In this document: piece by piece, positions 1 through 12,239 of the stretch
Layout of the letters: each line of letters starts with the position of its first letter
How positions within the stretch are numbered: the first letter of the stretch is position 1
Origin: Ophthalmolycus amberensis
Taxonomy: Eukaryota > Chordata > Actinopteri > Perciformes > Zoarcidae
Direction of reading: 5' to 3'
Assembly (NCBI GenBank): GCA_024529925.1
Contig: JAFEUB010000065.1
Coordinates: forward strand, 1,426,001 to 1,490,000
DNA length: 64,000 bases
Position numbers and translations under genes: made by a program
The notes under the pieces: model-generated
What the model was told of the DNA's origin: nothing
The model's database searches: none
The model's input: the letters and a program-made list of their open reading frames with translations, nothing else

Positions 1-176
1 AGGTTATGGTCTCAATCACTAGTTTCAAGTCTTCTTCAATGCAGCATGAAGTTTATTTAGAAAATAAAGGTCCCACTTAGAGAAAGAAAAAGACCATAAA
101 GCAGGATATGCTTTAGGGCGTGGCTACCTTGTGATTGACAGGCTACCATAGCACAGAATTGTAGCATTAAAATAAA
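1..176. repeat. Teleost interspersed repeat fragment
   Basis: The stretch with 'tatggtctcaatc', 'agcatgaagtttattta' and 'gggcgtggctaccttgtgat' has a diverged partner around 32036-32130 that carries the same word order (tatggtttcg, cttcttgaa, agcatgatgtt, attatggtcacatttagag). Two copies in one window mark it as an interspersed repeat. The family is not identified. The element is cut by the window edge. Confidence 0.45.
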
Positions 177-3100
177 CTGCATGTCATTACTTGTGCATTC
201 AACAGTGCAGGCAGGGAGCCATGCAGTACTGTGCACTCATCCGTCATCTGTCTTCTGATCAGAGTAAGCCGACTCGTACAGTGACAGTCAACAAGGTCAG
301 TGAGGAGGTCAACACTGCACAGAAATGTAAAGCTTACATGCTCACTCACTGCTGCTGTGGTTATTCCAGTTACCCCCCTCCTCAGTTACTTGTTCGGGTG
401 CTTAAAGGAGCTGTGTTTAACCTTCTGAACATTCATTTAGAATATATTAATATATTGCTATGTCAAGGTAAAGTGGAGTAATCTCTACCTGAGCAGGGAA
501 TGAAGTCACCGTCCCTCCATGTGCGTCGTTATCCGAGTTCTCCTTGCTTTGATGACATAGACGGGACGGCCACATAATGCTTTTAGTGCATGTTTGTCCA
601 TGTGAGCGTGCCCCGCTGGTTAGCTCACGGTAGCTGCTCCGCACTGCTCCACAGCAGTTATAGCTTTAATCTCGACTTCACGGAAGTGTAGCGCCCACCC
701 TCTGGTTCTCCTCAGGTAAACACTGTTAGCTATGTCAGCCCTTTCGCTGCTGTGTGCACTGTTAGCGCTGTTAGCACCATTAACTGTGAGCTGCTGACTC
801 GCCGTCGACATGTTGAGAGCCGTTGAAAGGCAATCGAAACGCTCAGCAGTCACTCCTCCTCTGCCTTCTCCACCTGCTGTATTTCTATTAATCATTCCCC
901 AAATGGCATACCCTGCTTGTGCATTGTATGCATTTCCATGTCGTACTGATACAATATGTCTGCTTGTTTGTAATCTGATATTGGCTCAGACTGAAAACAA
1001 GCCTTGTGATAAAACAGCACAGGGGCCTGCTTTGCTTTGCTGTCAGGTTTAAGGTACCAGTGAGAGAATACAATCTGATCCAGGAAGTCCATGTTGGAGT
1101 TGCCAAAACACAACAGCGCAACTTAACAGCAACTCCGAATGTCTGAACGTTTACTGCCCTAAAATGATGAGATCTCTCTTGACGAAGTCTCCCTGACGGA
1201 ATTCTAGTTGAGCCAACATAAATCCTGTTACAGAATATAGTGTGACTTTATACATTTTGTCATTAAAGTCTTCCATGCTACACATCTGAAACGCAGTGTG
1301 CTCGAAAGTAAGACATACATCCCTGGTTCACCCGACCAAACTTGAAGATTCGTTAGAAAATATGACATCCTTCTTCCAAGTGTGGGATTTGTCATCAGCA
1401 TTAGTGTCATAAAGTTCAGCCTGTGCACCTACCTGATGTGTACTGCTTACCCCGGGTAAGAATGTCAAGAACACAGATGACAGTTTTGCTGTCAAACACT
1501 CGCTTTAATTCCAGGTGAGAGGTAGTGCTGGCGTGTGTGGGTGCCTTCCATCCGCTGGTATTGAATAAGAAATGAGAGGATTATATTGTGCACTGGTATT
1601 CCTGATACCAATGTTGAGTGAAAGGGTTTGTATTTATATCAAACCAGTCTGTATTTAGCTCAAAACAAATGCTGCCATGTAACATTCCAAACTAAGTTGT
1701 TTTGTGTGTTTTGTGAGGTTGCAGTGACCTTTGACCACAGTATTCTAATCTTCTTTGGAACCAGGTTGACATTCCCTGGAGGCGTGCTGTTGAAATTTTA
1801 TAAAAATTGGATTGCATTGGAGCAGGGGTCGCTTTTATTATACTTACCACCTGTGTGAGATTTATGTCCAAACATCCATCTAGAAGGTGATGGATTACAG
1901 AGGGGAGTAATTCCAACTGTGGTCTGAGTGTAAATCTGGTGTTATGTGCACATGTGATAGTGGTTTAGAAAAATAGTGCGGATCATTAGTGGAACACTTG
2001 TTTGATCACAGTTTCCAGAGTTAATGACAGGAGTGAGCATGACTCCATAATAGGTCTGTGGTATTTGTGTGTGTGTGTTCTTGTATTTCCATCTTTGTGA
2101 GGACCATGTTGAGTTTAGACCTCGTAAAGTAGAGGATATTTTGGCTGGTAATCACTTCTTCTTCCTCTGATTGAGGGGTTAAGATTTGGCTTTTAGGCTT
2201 ACGTTTAGTGGAGATGAATATCATTTTCTATCATTGGTTATTCTAATATTCTACTCAGTGAATTGCTGAGGTCTGGGAACACTGTGAGATCACGAAAAAG
2301 TCTGATGGATTACGAGCAGTTACACAATTCAAGAGATTAGTCAAAGTTATTTTAAGGAGAAGCTAAAGGTGACTCCGGAAATTTTGTTTGTTGCAACTGC
2401 CCGTTGCAAACATTCATCAGAGTTTACAGACCAATTTCCTGGTTCAGCCCTCACCAGCCATACTTACCGTCGTTGTCAACAACACACACGGTTTTCCAGA
2501 GCAATAACGGATAATTTAACCACTTTTTTGGGGTCCAATTGCTTTTTGGTTTTACCACACACAGAGGCCTTTATGAAACCTGGCTTAACTACTGGCTTGT
2601 CTGATTCTCTCTTGTACCAATCGGACATTGTCGCAGCAATGGTGCCATGTTCCTAGATCTCAATTGTTTCGGTGAGTACAATGTTATTATAACCGATTGA
2701 AGTGATTCAAAACTACAAAAATAACAGCATGTGTGAACATATGCGTGTGAAAGAGAGAAAGAGATAGCGTTTGTATCAGACCTGGAGGGATGTAAAAACA
2801 CTCTTCATACCTGATGCAGTGTGACAGAGAGAGAGGTGAAATAGAGAGTAAATTAAAACTCAATACTTTTTAACTGAGCTAGTTATCTAGAGAAGGTGCC
2901 AGTTATTGGCTAGTTCTGGGCAGCAGATGAGAGGCTCTTCACAGACCTGGCACACATACTAAACCACAAAACACACACATGCACACACTCTCACAAAACC
3001 ACACCGACATGTATAAAGGCCCACACACATATCTAGCCCTCATACACACATGTTCAACACCCACACCTCCACACATACATTCCTCCCTCGTAATTATGCG

Positions 3101-5290
3101 GCAGTTTCATGCCTTCTCTTTACCCTCTGCGATAGAGCAACTCTGCCAGCTCTGTCTTCACAGAGCTGTTTTATTAGCATACCACTTTCAGCTCAGTGCT
3201 TTATAGTGTGTATAAATGGCATTGCTGCGTCGTTGTGCTGGCATATGGTTTTAGTGTCCTGCTGACGCCGCAGTCTTATTTGCTCATCGAATGTCACCGG
3301 GAGAGAGGTTCGTTCCATTTTCCGCTGGAGAGAAGTGGAGAAAAAGAGAGGTACCTGAGATGAGAAGAGCAAGGAGAACATGGAGAATAGAGGGATGGCG
3401 GTTGACGAGGGAGGATAATACATGAAAAGAGGGGAGGAGAGGCGAGATTAGATGTGCGGAGGAGTTGAGACGTGAGTGAAGGATGAGAAGAGAAGAAGAG
3501 GAAGAACAGAGGAAGAGAGGGGATATGAGGATAGATTACAATCACACAGCAAATTATTAATGCTGTGATTTAAAAGGTTGAAATTATGGTTTGAAAGTGT
3601 AAACTATAGCTTTGAATCTATAAAAAAAGGATTCAGACATTTGAAAATACAACACGCTTTGAGCTTTGAAGAGGTGAGAAAACAGATGGAGGTGTTGATT
3701 CCCCTTCTGTTACCTTCATGGGCAATGGTAATGACCAGCAAGAGATGAAGCGAGTGAAGGAGCCGAGAGGAGAAGTCAGGGAGCAGTGCAAGTCCTGCAT
3801 TCAGCATCACGTCCTGCTGTTCACAGACAAACCATCCTCACTGGGGCTCACACACAGTATCATTTCAGAAAGGAAGTCTGACTGTTCAGAAAACATAAGC
3901 ACATGATCATAGACGTTGGAGACAGACCCCTGGTTAAATTATCCATCATCCATTACAGATTGAAGACCAACCTCCTGGTTTAACTTGACCTATAGGATAC
4001 AGTAGTTGTGCACTCAAACATTTCTTTCTCTCTTTCTCTTCTTTTCTCTGATCCTATGAATGCTCATGTTTTTTGCTCCTTTGAACTTTCTTGTATCATG
4101 AGTTCCTGATTCTCAATATCTACTTTAGTAAACACAAACTTACAATTACTGATAGAAATGGACAATTTGGTTTGGGTGTAGTGTGGCGACTGAGTGTAGA
4201 AGGCTGGACATGACACAAAAACACAGCATTCACCTCGCCGGGTCTCAACAACCGAGTCTCTCTCTGTCCCTTTATTGTCTGAAGATTTCGGCAATTGGCT
4301 CTTACAGACAAAAGTCCCCGAATTTCGTCGTCTCTCCAGTAAGATATTTTTGTTGGCTTTTTCATGCAAATATCCCCTCTAATTCCCCATTTGAATGTTG
4401 GTAATATTCTTGCTGTGCATCAGTCGCAGAGGAATGTCATCAACACGCCCACTCGCTCGCTGTGAATTCTCCGACAGTGACCGGATTCGCACTTGGGCTC
4501 AATCAAAGATTACACAGACGTTTTGCAAAGGGAGGATCAGTGGAGCACTGCAATCAAACTGGATCATAATGACACAGAGTGGTGGATTACCCAATTTGGA
4601 CAAACTGCTATGCCAAAAAAAACAAAAACATACTGGAATTTTGGGTACACAGTGCTTCTGTGATTTGGATGGTACCAAACTTGTGTTGACACCATAGAAA
4701 ATGATTTCTAGAGTAGTTTGGCAAAGGCACTGGGAACACCTCACATACTGAGCAGAATAACATGTATCAAAATTAAAAGATTGACACTTCAAATGCTTTA
4801 CAAGTATGTTTTTGATTAATTTAAAATGCAAATTAGACCCTAGGTCTGTTTGACCAAGCACATATACGTTAAACCCACATAAGAGTTAAATGTACATGTA
4901 CACTCAGACATTTATACATGCATGTATATTGCACCTGTGAGCCCAAGCAGACATATATAAAGACAGACATTTCCAGTACCTAAAACTCTGCTGCCTTTAC
5001 CCCTATCCAGGGAATGTGATTGTGTGTGTGTGTGGGTGCGCGTGCTTGCGTGTGTGTTAGGGCACCCAGGTGGCCCAGGACTGCACAGTAAGAATTAATA
5101 CATTCCTCGGGACTTGTCCTCCTGATCTAGTTGTCTGCTGTTTGGACTCTTCTCCACTCAAGTCGACTTCTACAGTTTTTCTGTTTACAATTGATAGAGC
5201 ACGTTTCATTGCACTTCATCCAAAATGCACAAATGGAACCACAACATCTCATACACATCTCAGGATCAACTTCTTTTCCAGAAGACTGAC
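177..5290. other. No gene recognised; host intergenic or intronic DNA
   Basis: No open frame here resembles a known protein. Visible texture: a GTTAGC-rich patch near 720-775, a CA-rich stretch at about 2950-3080, a strongly purine-biased plus strand at about 3300-3540, and a TG-rich run at about 5020-5060. The short frames in these stretches are what biased sequence gives by chance. Confidence 0.5.
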
Positions 5291-5481
5291 TACATTTATC
5301 TCTCAACTATGGGATGCCCCCCGAAACTCGGTTCTAAAAGGGAACTGGTTCTAAATAAGTAACCAGGAGTGTTGATAAGGTCCGGTTCTGCTATGGGTAC
5401 TTTAGAAGTTGCAAAGTGAGATCTCCGTGGAAAATAGCAGCGTAGCAAACCTCCTCTCTCTGTCTTTGCACGAGGGCGGAG

Positions 5482-5802
5482 TTGTGCTTTACTCTGACAC
5501 ACACACCGACTCCGGCTCAGTACAGCGAGACACACATCGTGGCAGAGAGGACAAAAAAGATGTGTGATTGCGAAAGTGTGGCTACATTTTGCTTGAGTAT
5601 AGCTGCTGATGACTCCCGTTGTCACAAATGCAATGAAACCCTTAAAAGTAAGGGAGGTAATACCAGCAATTTATCAAAACATTTGGCGAACAAGCATAAT
5701 ATAAATTTATTTCAACCGGCGAGCAGCCGTCCATCCTCGTCCACTGCAGGCAACATTAGCTATGGCATACTAACAAATGGTAGCGTTCAATTTACTAATT
5801 GA
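5482..5802 (+). pseudogene. hAT-type transposase N-terminus (BED zinc finger), truncated
   Basis: The 106-codon frame encodes a BED-type zinc finger: C-x2-C at the CHKC motif, then 'NLSKHLANKH' giving the H-x4-H pair, followed by a Ser/Pro-rich linker. BED fingers are the DNA-binding N-termini of hAT transposases and of ZBED genes domesticated from them. The frame stops at 5802, before any DDE or dimerisation region, and nothing hAT-like follows at once, so this is a 5' fragment. The finger begins around codon 40, so the true start is uncertain. A separate hAT-like fragment lies at 57.9-58.5 kb, but nothing links the two. A domesticated single-exon gene is unlikely because no catalytic part remains. 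Confidence 0.6.
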
Positions 5803-6195
5803 ATTCTTCATTTTGCATGAACCAAGGCTCCATTTCAACAAAGGTAACAGCCCTTCTTTATTGCATGGATTGAAATGAATCAGAAATGCTGCAATATGCT
5901 TTAATAGGCCTTTTTTTTCATTATCGAAGAGAATGCCACGAAAGTAATTCAAATAATGTAAGACAAACCTGTATAGGACAGCTTCAGATATGGAAATAGA
6001 AAAGTGCTGGTCGACCGTGCCTCTCTTGTAATACATCTTGCATGCCTGACCCTTCCTTTAGCAAGCTGTCCAGACATCCAGCAGGACACCTGATCCTCTT
6101 AAAGTTGGAAGGCGTAAATTCCGAGGAAGTACACAACAAACGGATACAAGAGGCAGCGCTGTGCGCTCACCAACGCACAGTTAAAAGCAAGCATA

Positions 6196-6250
6196 TGACT
6201 GGACAAGAACGGTTAAACACCAGTGACTGGACAAGAACGGTTAAACACCA
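6196..6250. repeat. 28-bp direct duplication
   Basis: The word starting 'tgactggacaagaacggtta' and running through 'aacacca' occurs twice in tandem, at 6196 and 6224. It lies in an 84-codon frame (6042-6296) that I cannot assign, and it adds an in-register repeat to that frame only by chance. Confidence 0.75.
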
Positions 6251-6865
6251 CATCGCCTCATATAATCACACAGAGGTCATCAAGGAATGGAAATAGATGC
6301 CAAGTGTCCCACTTCATTTATTTTTAGATGAAGATATAACAGAATGTAGCACACCACAGACTCATTTGTAGTCATTTTGTGCTGTGAAGGTTTTGAACAT
6401 TTACAACTAACCAGTTTTGACAATAGCATGTAAACATTTGCAAAATGCACTGTAAATGCACACGATTTGGTGTTAATTGAGCTTTTGAAATGTGAGATGT
6501 GGTCGCTGAATGCATTTTGTTTCAAAGCAACTAAAAGTGATCCACTGTTTAGTTTACATTGACTTCTGTTGCACTGACTGTGTGACGTTTTTTATTTTGT
6601 AAAAGTGAACTGAGTATAGATAAATGTGGGTTAGAAATTGAAAAAAAACGTGTAACAGATTTCTTCCCTTCCTCTCATCGTATACTTGTACTCCCATCTT
6701 TCTCCTTTTAAGAGAGATTGTTTTTCAGTAACTCAGTGTTTCTCTTCCACTAATCTGATTTCCTCTGAACCTCTTTCCTCTTAATGTGATCATGTCTCTC
6801 TACTCTTATATATTTTTTCTTCATATCAGAATTATGGTGGTATTGTCTTAAGCATGTGTAGCCAG

Positions 6866-8120
6866 TAGGGGTGTCACGGATCACAAACCTCACGGTTCGG
6901 TTCGGATCACGGTTCAGGAGTCACGGTTCGGATCATTTTTCGGATCAACAAAGAAAAGGGGAGGAGACAAATATTTGCTTTCCATTTATTAATTAAAGAA
7001 CTTCAAGAACACTTAAAGCAAAGAACTTTGGGCTATAGTCTCACATGAAAACAAAAATATTGAAGATGTCCAATTTGAAACAAAATGAAATAAATAAATA
7101 AAAATAATACATTCAAGAATTATGTTAAGTTTAAGTGCAACATGAGGTATGTTGATATCCTCGTCCTTTCATCAATATTGAAAGAAAGAAACAGCCAGTG
7201 AGCTAGCTTCCACTGTTTACACTGAACTGAACTGCTCAGCAACAACTTGGGTCTGTGTTTACTTCCTGTCAGGTTATGCCATTCAAATACACAATAATGT
7301 TTACCATTACTGTGACATTATTTTCAAAAAGATGAGAATATCTCCATTGTCTGGGGAGAGGGTTGACCTTTCTGTGGTGACTGGAATATTATTGGGCCTG
7401 TCCTAGCTTCACTCTGACACTTCTGTCAGCACCTGCCCCAGGTGTGTGTGTGTGTGACTCTCACAGAGGGGCGTGTCTGCAGCACCGGAGAATCACTCCG
7501 CCGTGGTGAAAGCAGTCTCTACAGTCTTTTCCTTCTCATAGAGGTCTGGAACAGCTTCACACTGAAGTGGGTGCGTGAGTGGACTTCGTAGCGTGGCTCA
7601 AGCATTTTAACCAGATTTAGAAATCCTTTGTTTTCTACACCGGAGTGTCCCCCGTCGCTGACAGACTCTTCATATGTGTGGACATGCCGATGTTTTGCCG
7701 TTGTCGTGTGTCTTTCTCTTTAAATAACGCCTACATACAGTAACGGTTTCGTCCACCACCCTCCCTCATCCGTCATTATACGTTACACGGAAGACAAAAT
7801 GCTCCCAAACTTGCAACTTAAATGACGCCGCGGCTTCTGACGTTCCTCCGCTCGCCATGACTTCACCGTTAAATGCTTCTAACCTGCTCCGTTCACGTGA
7901 ACACACTACTGCTTTATATCTGTTCACTGACACTCTGCATTGATATTCGGGGACTTGTTACTTGAAAAGGAACAGCAGCAGTAGAACTTTACACACTATG
8001 ATTACACTGTAAAAAAAAAAAAAAAAAAATACTCGATTGATCCGCGGTTCACGAGTGATCCGAACCGTGAGGGGTGATCCGAACGGATCACGGATCGATC
8101 CGTGATCCGTGACACCACTA
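6866..8120. mobile_element. Complete non-autonomous hAT-type DNA transposon (MITE), 1,255 bp
   Basis: The left end reads 'taggggtgtcacggatca' and the right end is its inverted copy with one mismatch ('tgatccgtgacaccacta'). The element is flanked by a perfect 8-bp target duplication 'gtagccag' at 6858-6865 and 8121-8128, the length expected of the hAT superfamily. Both ends carry several subterminal copies of 'cggatcac' and 'acggttcggat', the usual arrangement for transposase binding. The interior has no transposase frame; it contains a short TG run and a poly-A run near 8010. A smaller element at 39663-40134 has related ends. Confidence 0.9.
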
Positions 8121-8128
8121 GTAGCCAG

Positions 8129-9815
8129 TAATGAAATGTTCCTCCTGGGCTACTGTAGGGCTGGGTAGGCCTTAGCCCCTTCTACTTCCTGGTTTGGTCC
8201 ACCATATATAAGCCATACCATGAGCTGCGTCTTACCCTCTCTCTGACCCCCAGGCTTCGGTAGGTGTGCACTTTAGCTTCTTAAAGTTGAGGCATATTTG
8301 CTGTGGGTTATCAATTTAGTTGTATTCATGGTTTTGTTTTGCATGGTTTGTGTTGCTTGGTTTTGTTTTGCATGGTTTTGTTTGCTTGGTTTGTTTGCAT
8401 GGTTTTGTGTTGCTTGGTTTTGTTTTAAATGGTTTTGTGTTGGTAATTGGTTAATTTTGTTACCCTCTTTTATTATAACCTGTGTCACCAAGTATATTAG
8501 ATATATCCCTTTTTATTGTTTTTTAACTTATTAGCTGGACTTCCTGTCGTTTAGTACCCTGTTAAAGTGTTAATTGTTGTAATAAATGTCGTAATCTTGG
8601 GGTAATCCTTGGTCTCAGTAAGTCATTAACTGCCACATGTACCCTTATATAGCATCTGTAGGCTTTTTAGTGGTTTGTAGCCAGTATTAAAGGTGCAGTG
8701 CGCTGTACACTTTAAACCCAATCCGGGCCTTGCCGTGGTCACACGTGTCTTGTGTGAGAGTTTGTATGTACATTATTAAGATTTTGTGTTGTGACAGAGA
8801 GAAAGGGAGGAGACAACTAATAGAAAGAGATGAGACAGAACAGTGATGTGGGAGAAAGGAAATAGGAAGATGATGATGATATGCATCATGGGTAAAGTGA
8901 CCCATCAAACCCTGTCTCCCACAAAATATGTTTCCCTACTGCGAGTTTGCGTTGCTACAATTTGGAGGAAACGTAGATGCTGACTGGTTTATGTTCACTT
9001 GCAATGTCTTTTGGTTGCTGGTTATGAAGACAGCAGAGCACATGCCTGAGCAACATATCAAGCTGAAATACGTTTTTTTTCCGTGGAAAAGTAAATGGTG
9101 AACTAAAAAACTATTAGGTCTTTCATAGTTAAAAAAAAAGCTGTGATCTGGTACTGAAGGCTTCATTGAAAAGATGCTGTATAAAAACACACAACCCAAG
9201 GCTTTGATTTATTTTTCATGGAGGACTCTTACAATATAACAGCTAATGCATTCAGAAAACACCTGTGCAACTCTACGCATGCACTAGCTGACACATCATC
9301 TAAATAAAGTGTCCCATTTTGCAGCTTATTATTTTCTAGCTGAAATCCACCTGCATCCAGGAGCATATCCCGCATCAACATATTGAGTTCCTTTCGGTTG
9401 TGGAAGCGAACAACTCCTGCAGATGAACACTCGCTGATGGAAGTGTTTTAGAAGCAGAAACGGGACTCAAGCGGCACTACATTATACTGAGACAGAGGAA
9501 CCTCCACCGATAAATACAGCTGCAGAGATACACAAGCGGGCTCTGAGAGGCTGCAGGTACTTACATTGACAACATGATGGATACGCTCAATTGTCGGTCT
9601 CGGCAGCAGCAGCAGTTGTCCGAGCAGCTTCACCGTGTCCTGTCCGGCTACATGGAAAGATGACATTCTTGATATTTTGAGTGCGGAAAGCCTATTTTTC
9701 AGCGGTCTTTGTGAAAATCTTGAAACGGTGTGTCCAGCTTGCCTGTTGAGATGGCTACAGGTCACGCTAGCCGTGTTTACATTTGCATATTATTTTTGTG
9801 CATTTTTAGGTATTG
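8129..9815. other. No gene recognised; minisatellite and possible old transposon
   Basis: 8322-8446 is an imperfect minisatellite built on 'tggttttgtt(t)tgcatgg'. Around 9300-9780 the minus strand has a 105-codon frame (9448-9765) that includes the words RPTIERIHHVVN. A GTAAGTA splice-donor-like site and a CTGCAG acceptor-like site lie near 9530-9570. It may be part of a degraded DNA transposon that ERV1 later entered, but I cannot assign a family. Confidence 0.35.
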
Positions 9816-9819
9816 AATT

Positions 9820-10455
9820 TGTTAATAAAATATATTCTTTCACTGTTAAATAATATGCTATACTTGTAAAGCTTATACTGCGGAGTTGTGAGGTCACTGT
9901 AAGTAGGTCAAAAACACCGAATGGGGCATTCCGTCACCCGTTCGCACGATAGAAACAGACACAGTGGCCTTGAGAGTAACGCTTGCTTAAACACCAGACT
10001 AGGGAGGAAACTGCCATCTTAGAGTTAGGAAAAGAGCTCTTATCTATTCACACAGAGACTTCTTCGAAATAGCTTAGAACTGCACTATTTTGACACCGTA
10101 AAGTGTTAACAACATTTCACACACTACTGACGTTCCAGAGAAGGCGGGATCCGGATATGAGCCAGTGTGAGTGATGATGCTCAGCGCTCCAGCTGGCTGT
10201 CTGCCAGCTAAAAACAGACCCGCCTCCATCTTTGCTTTGACCAATAGGCTTCCTTCCGAAGAACCTATGAACCTATCATATGCTCGCGCACTTTTGTATA
10301 AGCGCTTTCCTTAGGTTTCACTTTTACACACCTTGTTAGAGTCCGGACTCGTTCAACAGCTGGACATAATACTTCTGTCACAAATAAATGTTTAATTGCT
10401 TGAATTGAGCTAAACGCCTCGATCTCAGTCTGTTACTCGATTTCCATTCTCAATA
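9820..10455 (+). repeat. ERV1 5' LTR (636 bp)
   Basis: It starts TGTTAATAAA and ends CTCAATA, and matches the 3' LTR base for base by eye. U3 contains a CCAAT word at 10241 and a TATAAG box at 10297; AATAAA follows at 10383. The ends are fixed by where the two copies diverge and by the AATT duplication. The right end is ATA beyond the expected CA, which is unusual. Confidence 0.93.
10241..10388 (+). promoter_or_regulatory. LTR promoter and poly(A) signals
   Basis: CCAAT at 10241-10245, TATAAG at 10297-10302 and AATAAA at 10383-10388 lie in the order expected for U3, R and U5. Transcription should start about 25-30 nt after TATAAG. The same signals occur in the 3' LTR, where AATAAA would end the genomic transcript. 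Confidence 0.7.
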
Positions 10456-10473
10456 TGGTAGCAGAGTTTGGTT
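10456..10473 (+). promoter_or_regulatory. Primer binding site, initiator tRNA-Met type
   Basis: Immediately after the LTR comes 'tggtagcagagtttggtt'. Its first 11 bases are the complement of the 3' end of eukaryotic initiator tRNA-Met (TGGTAGCAGAG); the next bases deviate. A retroviral primer site begins TGG at this position. Met-initiator priming is common among yeast and plant LTR elements and less usual for vertebrate retroviruses. Confidence 0.65.
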
Positions 10474-11082
10474 GCAAAGATCCAAGAAGTTTTTTCACCG
10501 AGTAACAGGTCTCTCTTCTGCCCACAGAAAAAAAAGGCGTTTTCCCGAGAGGCTGGGAGGCCGGTTGCCGACCGGAGCCATTCTGTTCACATCTCGGGAA
10601 CCTGACCAATGCAGCTGCACTCAAAAGGTAAGCAGAGGCCTATTTAATTGAAATCTGCAGATTGTATAATAGATATTACCAAATTGAATTGGTCGGAAGT
10701 ACTGAGCTGTGAGTATGAATTGCCTTGACTAAAGTGATAAAGATAAAAAACTATATAGCATTGTGACAGGAGTGTTTTGTGCCGGCAGTGTGGTTTGTTT
10801 TTAACATAGAATGTACATGTGTGTGACTGGATCTCACAGAAACTGAAGGTTGTGAAGTTGCATAGGCTAACAGAGTGTACACTGTGTGGATTTTGAGGAC
10901 TGTTCAGAAGTCACACAGCCGTGGCGACAGCTTCGGTTTGTTGACCAATGACGGTCTGAGAGATTGAATACCGGGCCATACTGTTGGTTTATGTGACTTA
11001 GCAAGCTGATGTTTGGATCAAGTATATAGAAATTGTTGTGGAAATACGCTGATGTGAAAGGAGTGTGAGTGAAAACGGCAAC

Positions 11083-11540
11083 ACCATTTCCTCAAGGGAC
11101 CCGCTTCGTGAAATAGCGTTCACTGTAAAACGCAGATCCATTACTTGGTTTGATGAACGAGTATTTCAGAAGGGGCAGTGTATGGGGGTGTGCAGCATAG
11201 ATGTGCTCTGGGAAGACATCGATTCAATTGTAACACAATATATCTTCACTTTCTTCGGAACCGTGGTCGCACAAGTCGTGCTTTGTAAAAGATAAGATCG
11301 CTAGATCTCCTGACGAGGTTCGGGTGCGAATATTTGTGGATCACGGCAGTGTGTGGGAGATTGCGTGTGGATTAAAGATCTCTGGGAGACGCCCACTTCC
11401 TTAGGGGACCGGTTTCGTGCAAACGCTATAAAAACAGATCGATAAGTAATCTGTGCGTGTTGCAGAAAAGGCTGTGCGTGGGTTTGATTTGGTATGGTTG
11501 ATGAGTGAATTGGGTGAAGCGTATATGTGCAGCATACATA
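11083..11540 (+). repeat. ERV1 leader repeat system A: three diverged ~150-nt units
   Basis: Units begin near 11083 ('ccatttcctcaagggacc'), 11245 ('tcactttcttcggaacc') and 11392 ('cccacttccttaggggacc'). Each continues with a 'tcgtg...aaaa(c)gcagatc'-like segment; the first two also carry 'ggcagtgt(a/g)tggg' and 'ctggga(a/g)gac'. The spacing is about 163 and 146 nt. The same sequence type occurs as a clean 183-bp tandem pair at 52984-53331 inside ERV2. The role is unknown; a structured packaging or translation leader is one possibility. Confidence 0.7.
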
Positions 11541-11967
11541 CATGTGTTAGAGATAGCTGAGAATTGGAGTTGGAGGGGTTCCAAGGTACGTGTGCTCCTC
11601 AGAGATTGACGGTTACGTGCAGCAGAGTCCATGCATGAGACATACGTTTTGCATCCATCACAAGTACCATAAACATTAGAGTTTAGAATAAAGACAGCTT
11701 AGGACAGAATAGAGCGGTTCAGATTTGTGCTAATATATGTGTCAGTTTTACCTACAGGGTCAGAGAAATTACAGATTTATTAGCAGTTGTGTAGGCTAAG
11801 GGCTCGCAAAATTTGTTAAAGCGAATACAGAGCAGGCAGACAAGACTGAAATAGGGAGTGCAGCATAGAGTAGAAATCAGATAAGAACTGGGGGCCAGCT
11901 GCAGTTGGTGTGTGAGCTAGGACAGTTCGAGTCTCGTTCAAGGTTGAAGGGCAGAAGAAAATTTGCC

Positions 11968-12219
11968 AGAAGCTTTGGCTCCCTCTTGTGGACATTGGGA
12001 GTACTACTTTGGCTCCCTCTGGTGGCACTTCAGGAACTGCATCGGAAAATTGACAGAAGCTTTGGCTCCCTCTTGTGGACATTGGGAGTACTACTTTGGC
12101 TCCCTCTGGTGGCAGTTCAGGTACTGCAAGAACATTTGACAGAAGCTTTGGCTCCCTCTGTTGGCACTTCAGGAACTGCAAGAAGAACATTTGACAGGAG
12201 CGTTGGCTCCAACTGGTGG
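11968..12219 (+). repeat. ERV1 leader repeat system B: ~87-nt units with CTCF-like cores
   Basis: The word 'agaagctttggctccctc' recurs at 11968, 12055 and 12141, with a degenerate unit near 12196. Each of the first two units contains two copies of 'tggctccctct(t/g)gtgg'. Read on the other strand this is CCACCAGAGGGAGCC, close to the vertebrate CTCF core. Occurrences: 11976, 12010, 12063, 12097, 12149 and 12204. A similar word, 'tggctccatctgga', opens gag at 12437. Confidence 0.75.
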
Positions 12220-12239
12220 ACATTCGAGAGTACTGCATC

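Noticed and set aside
8160..8610. TATATAAG then AATAAATG spacing suggesting an LTR
   Set aside because: No paired TG/CA termini, no target duplication and no primer site could be located.
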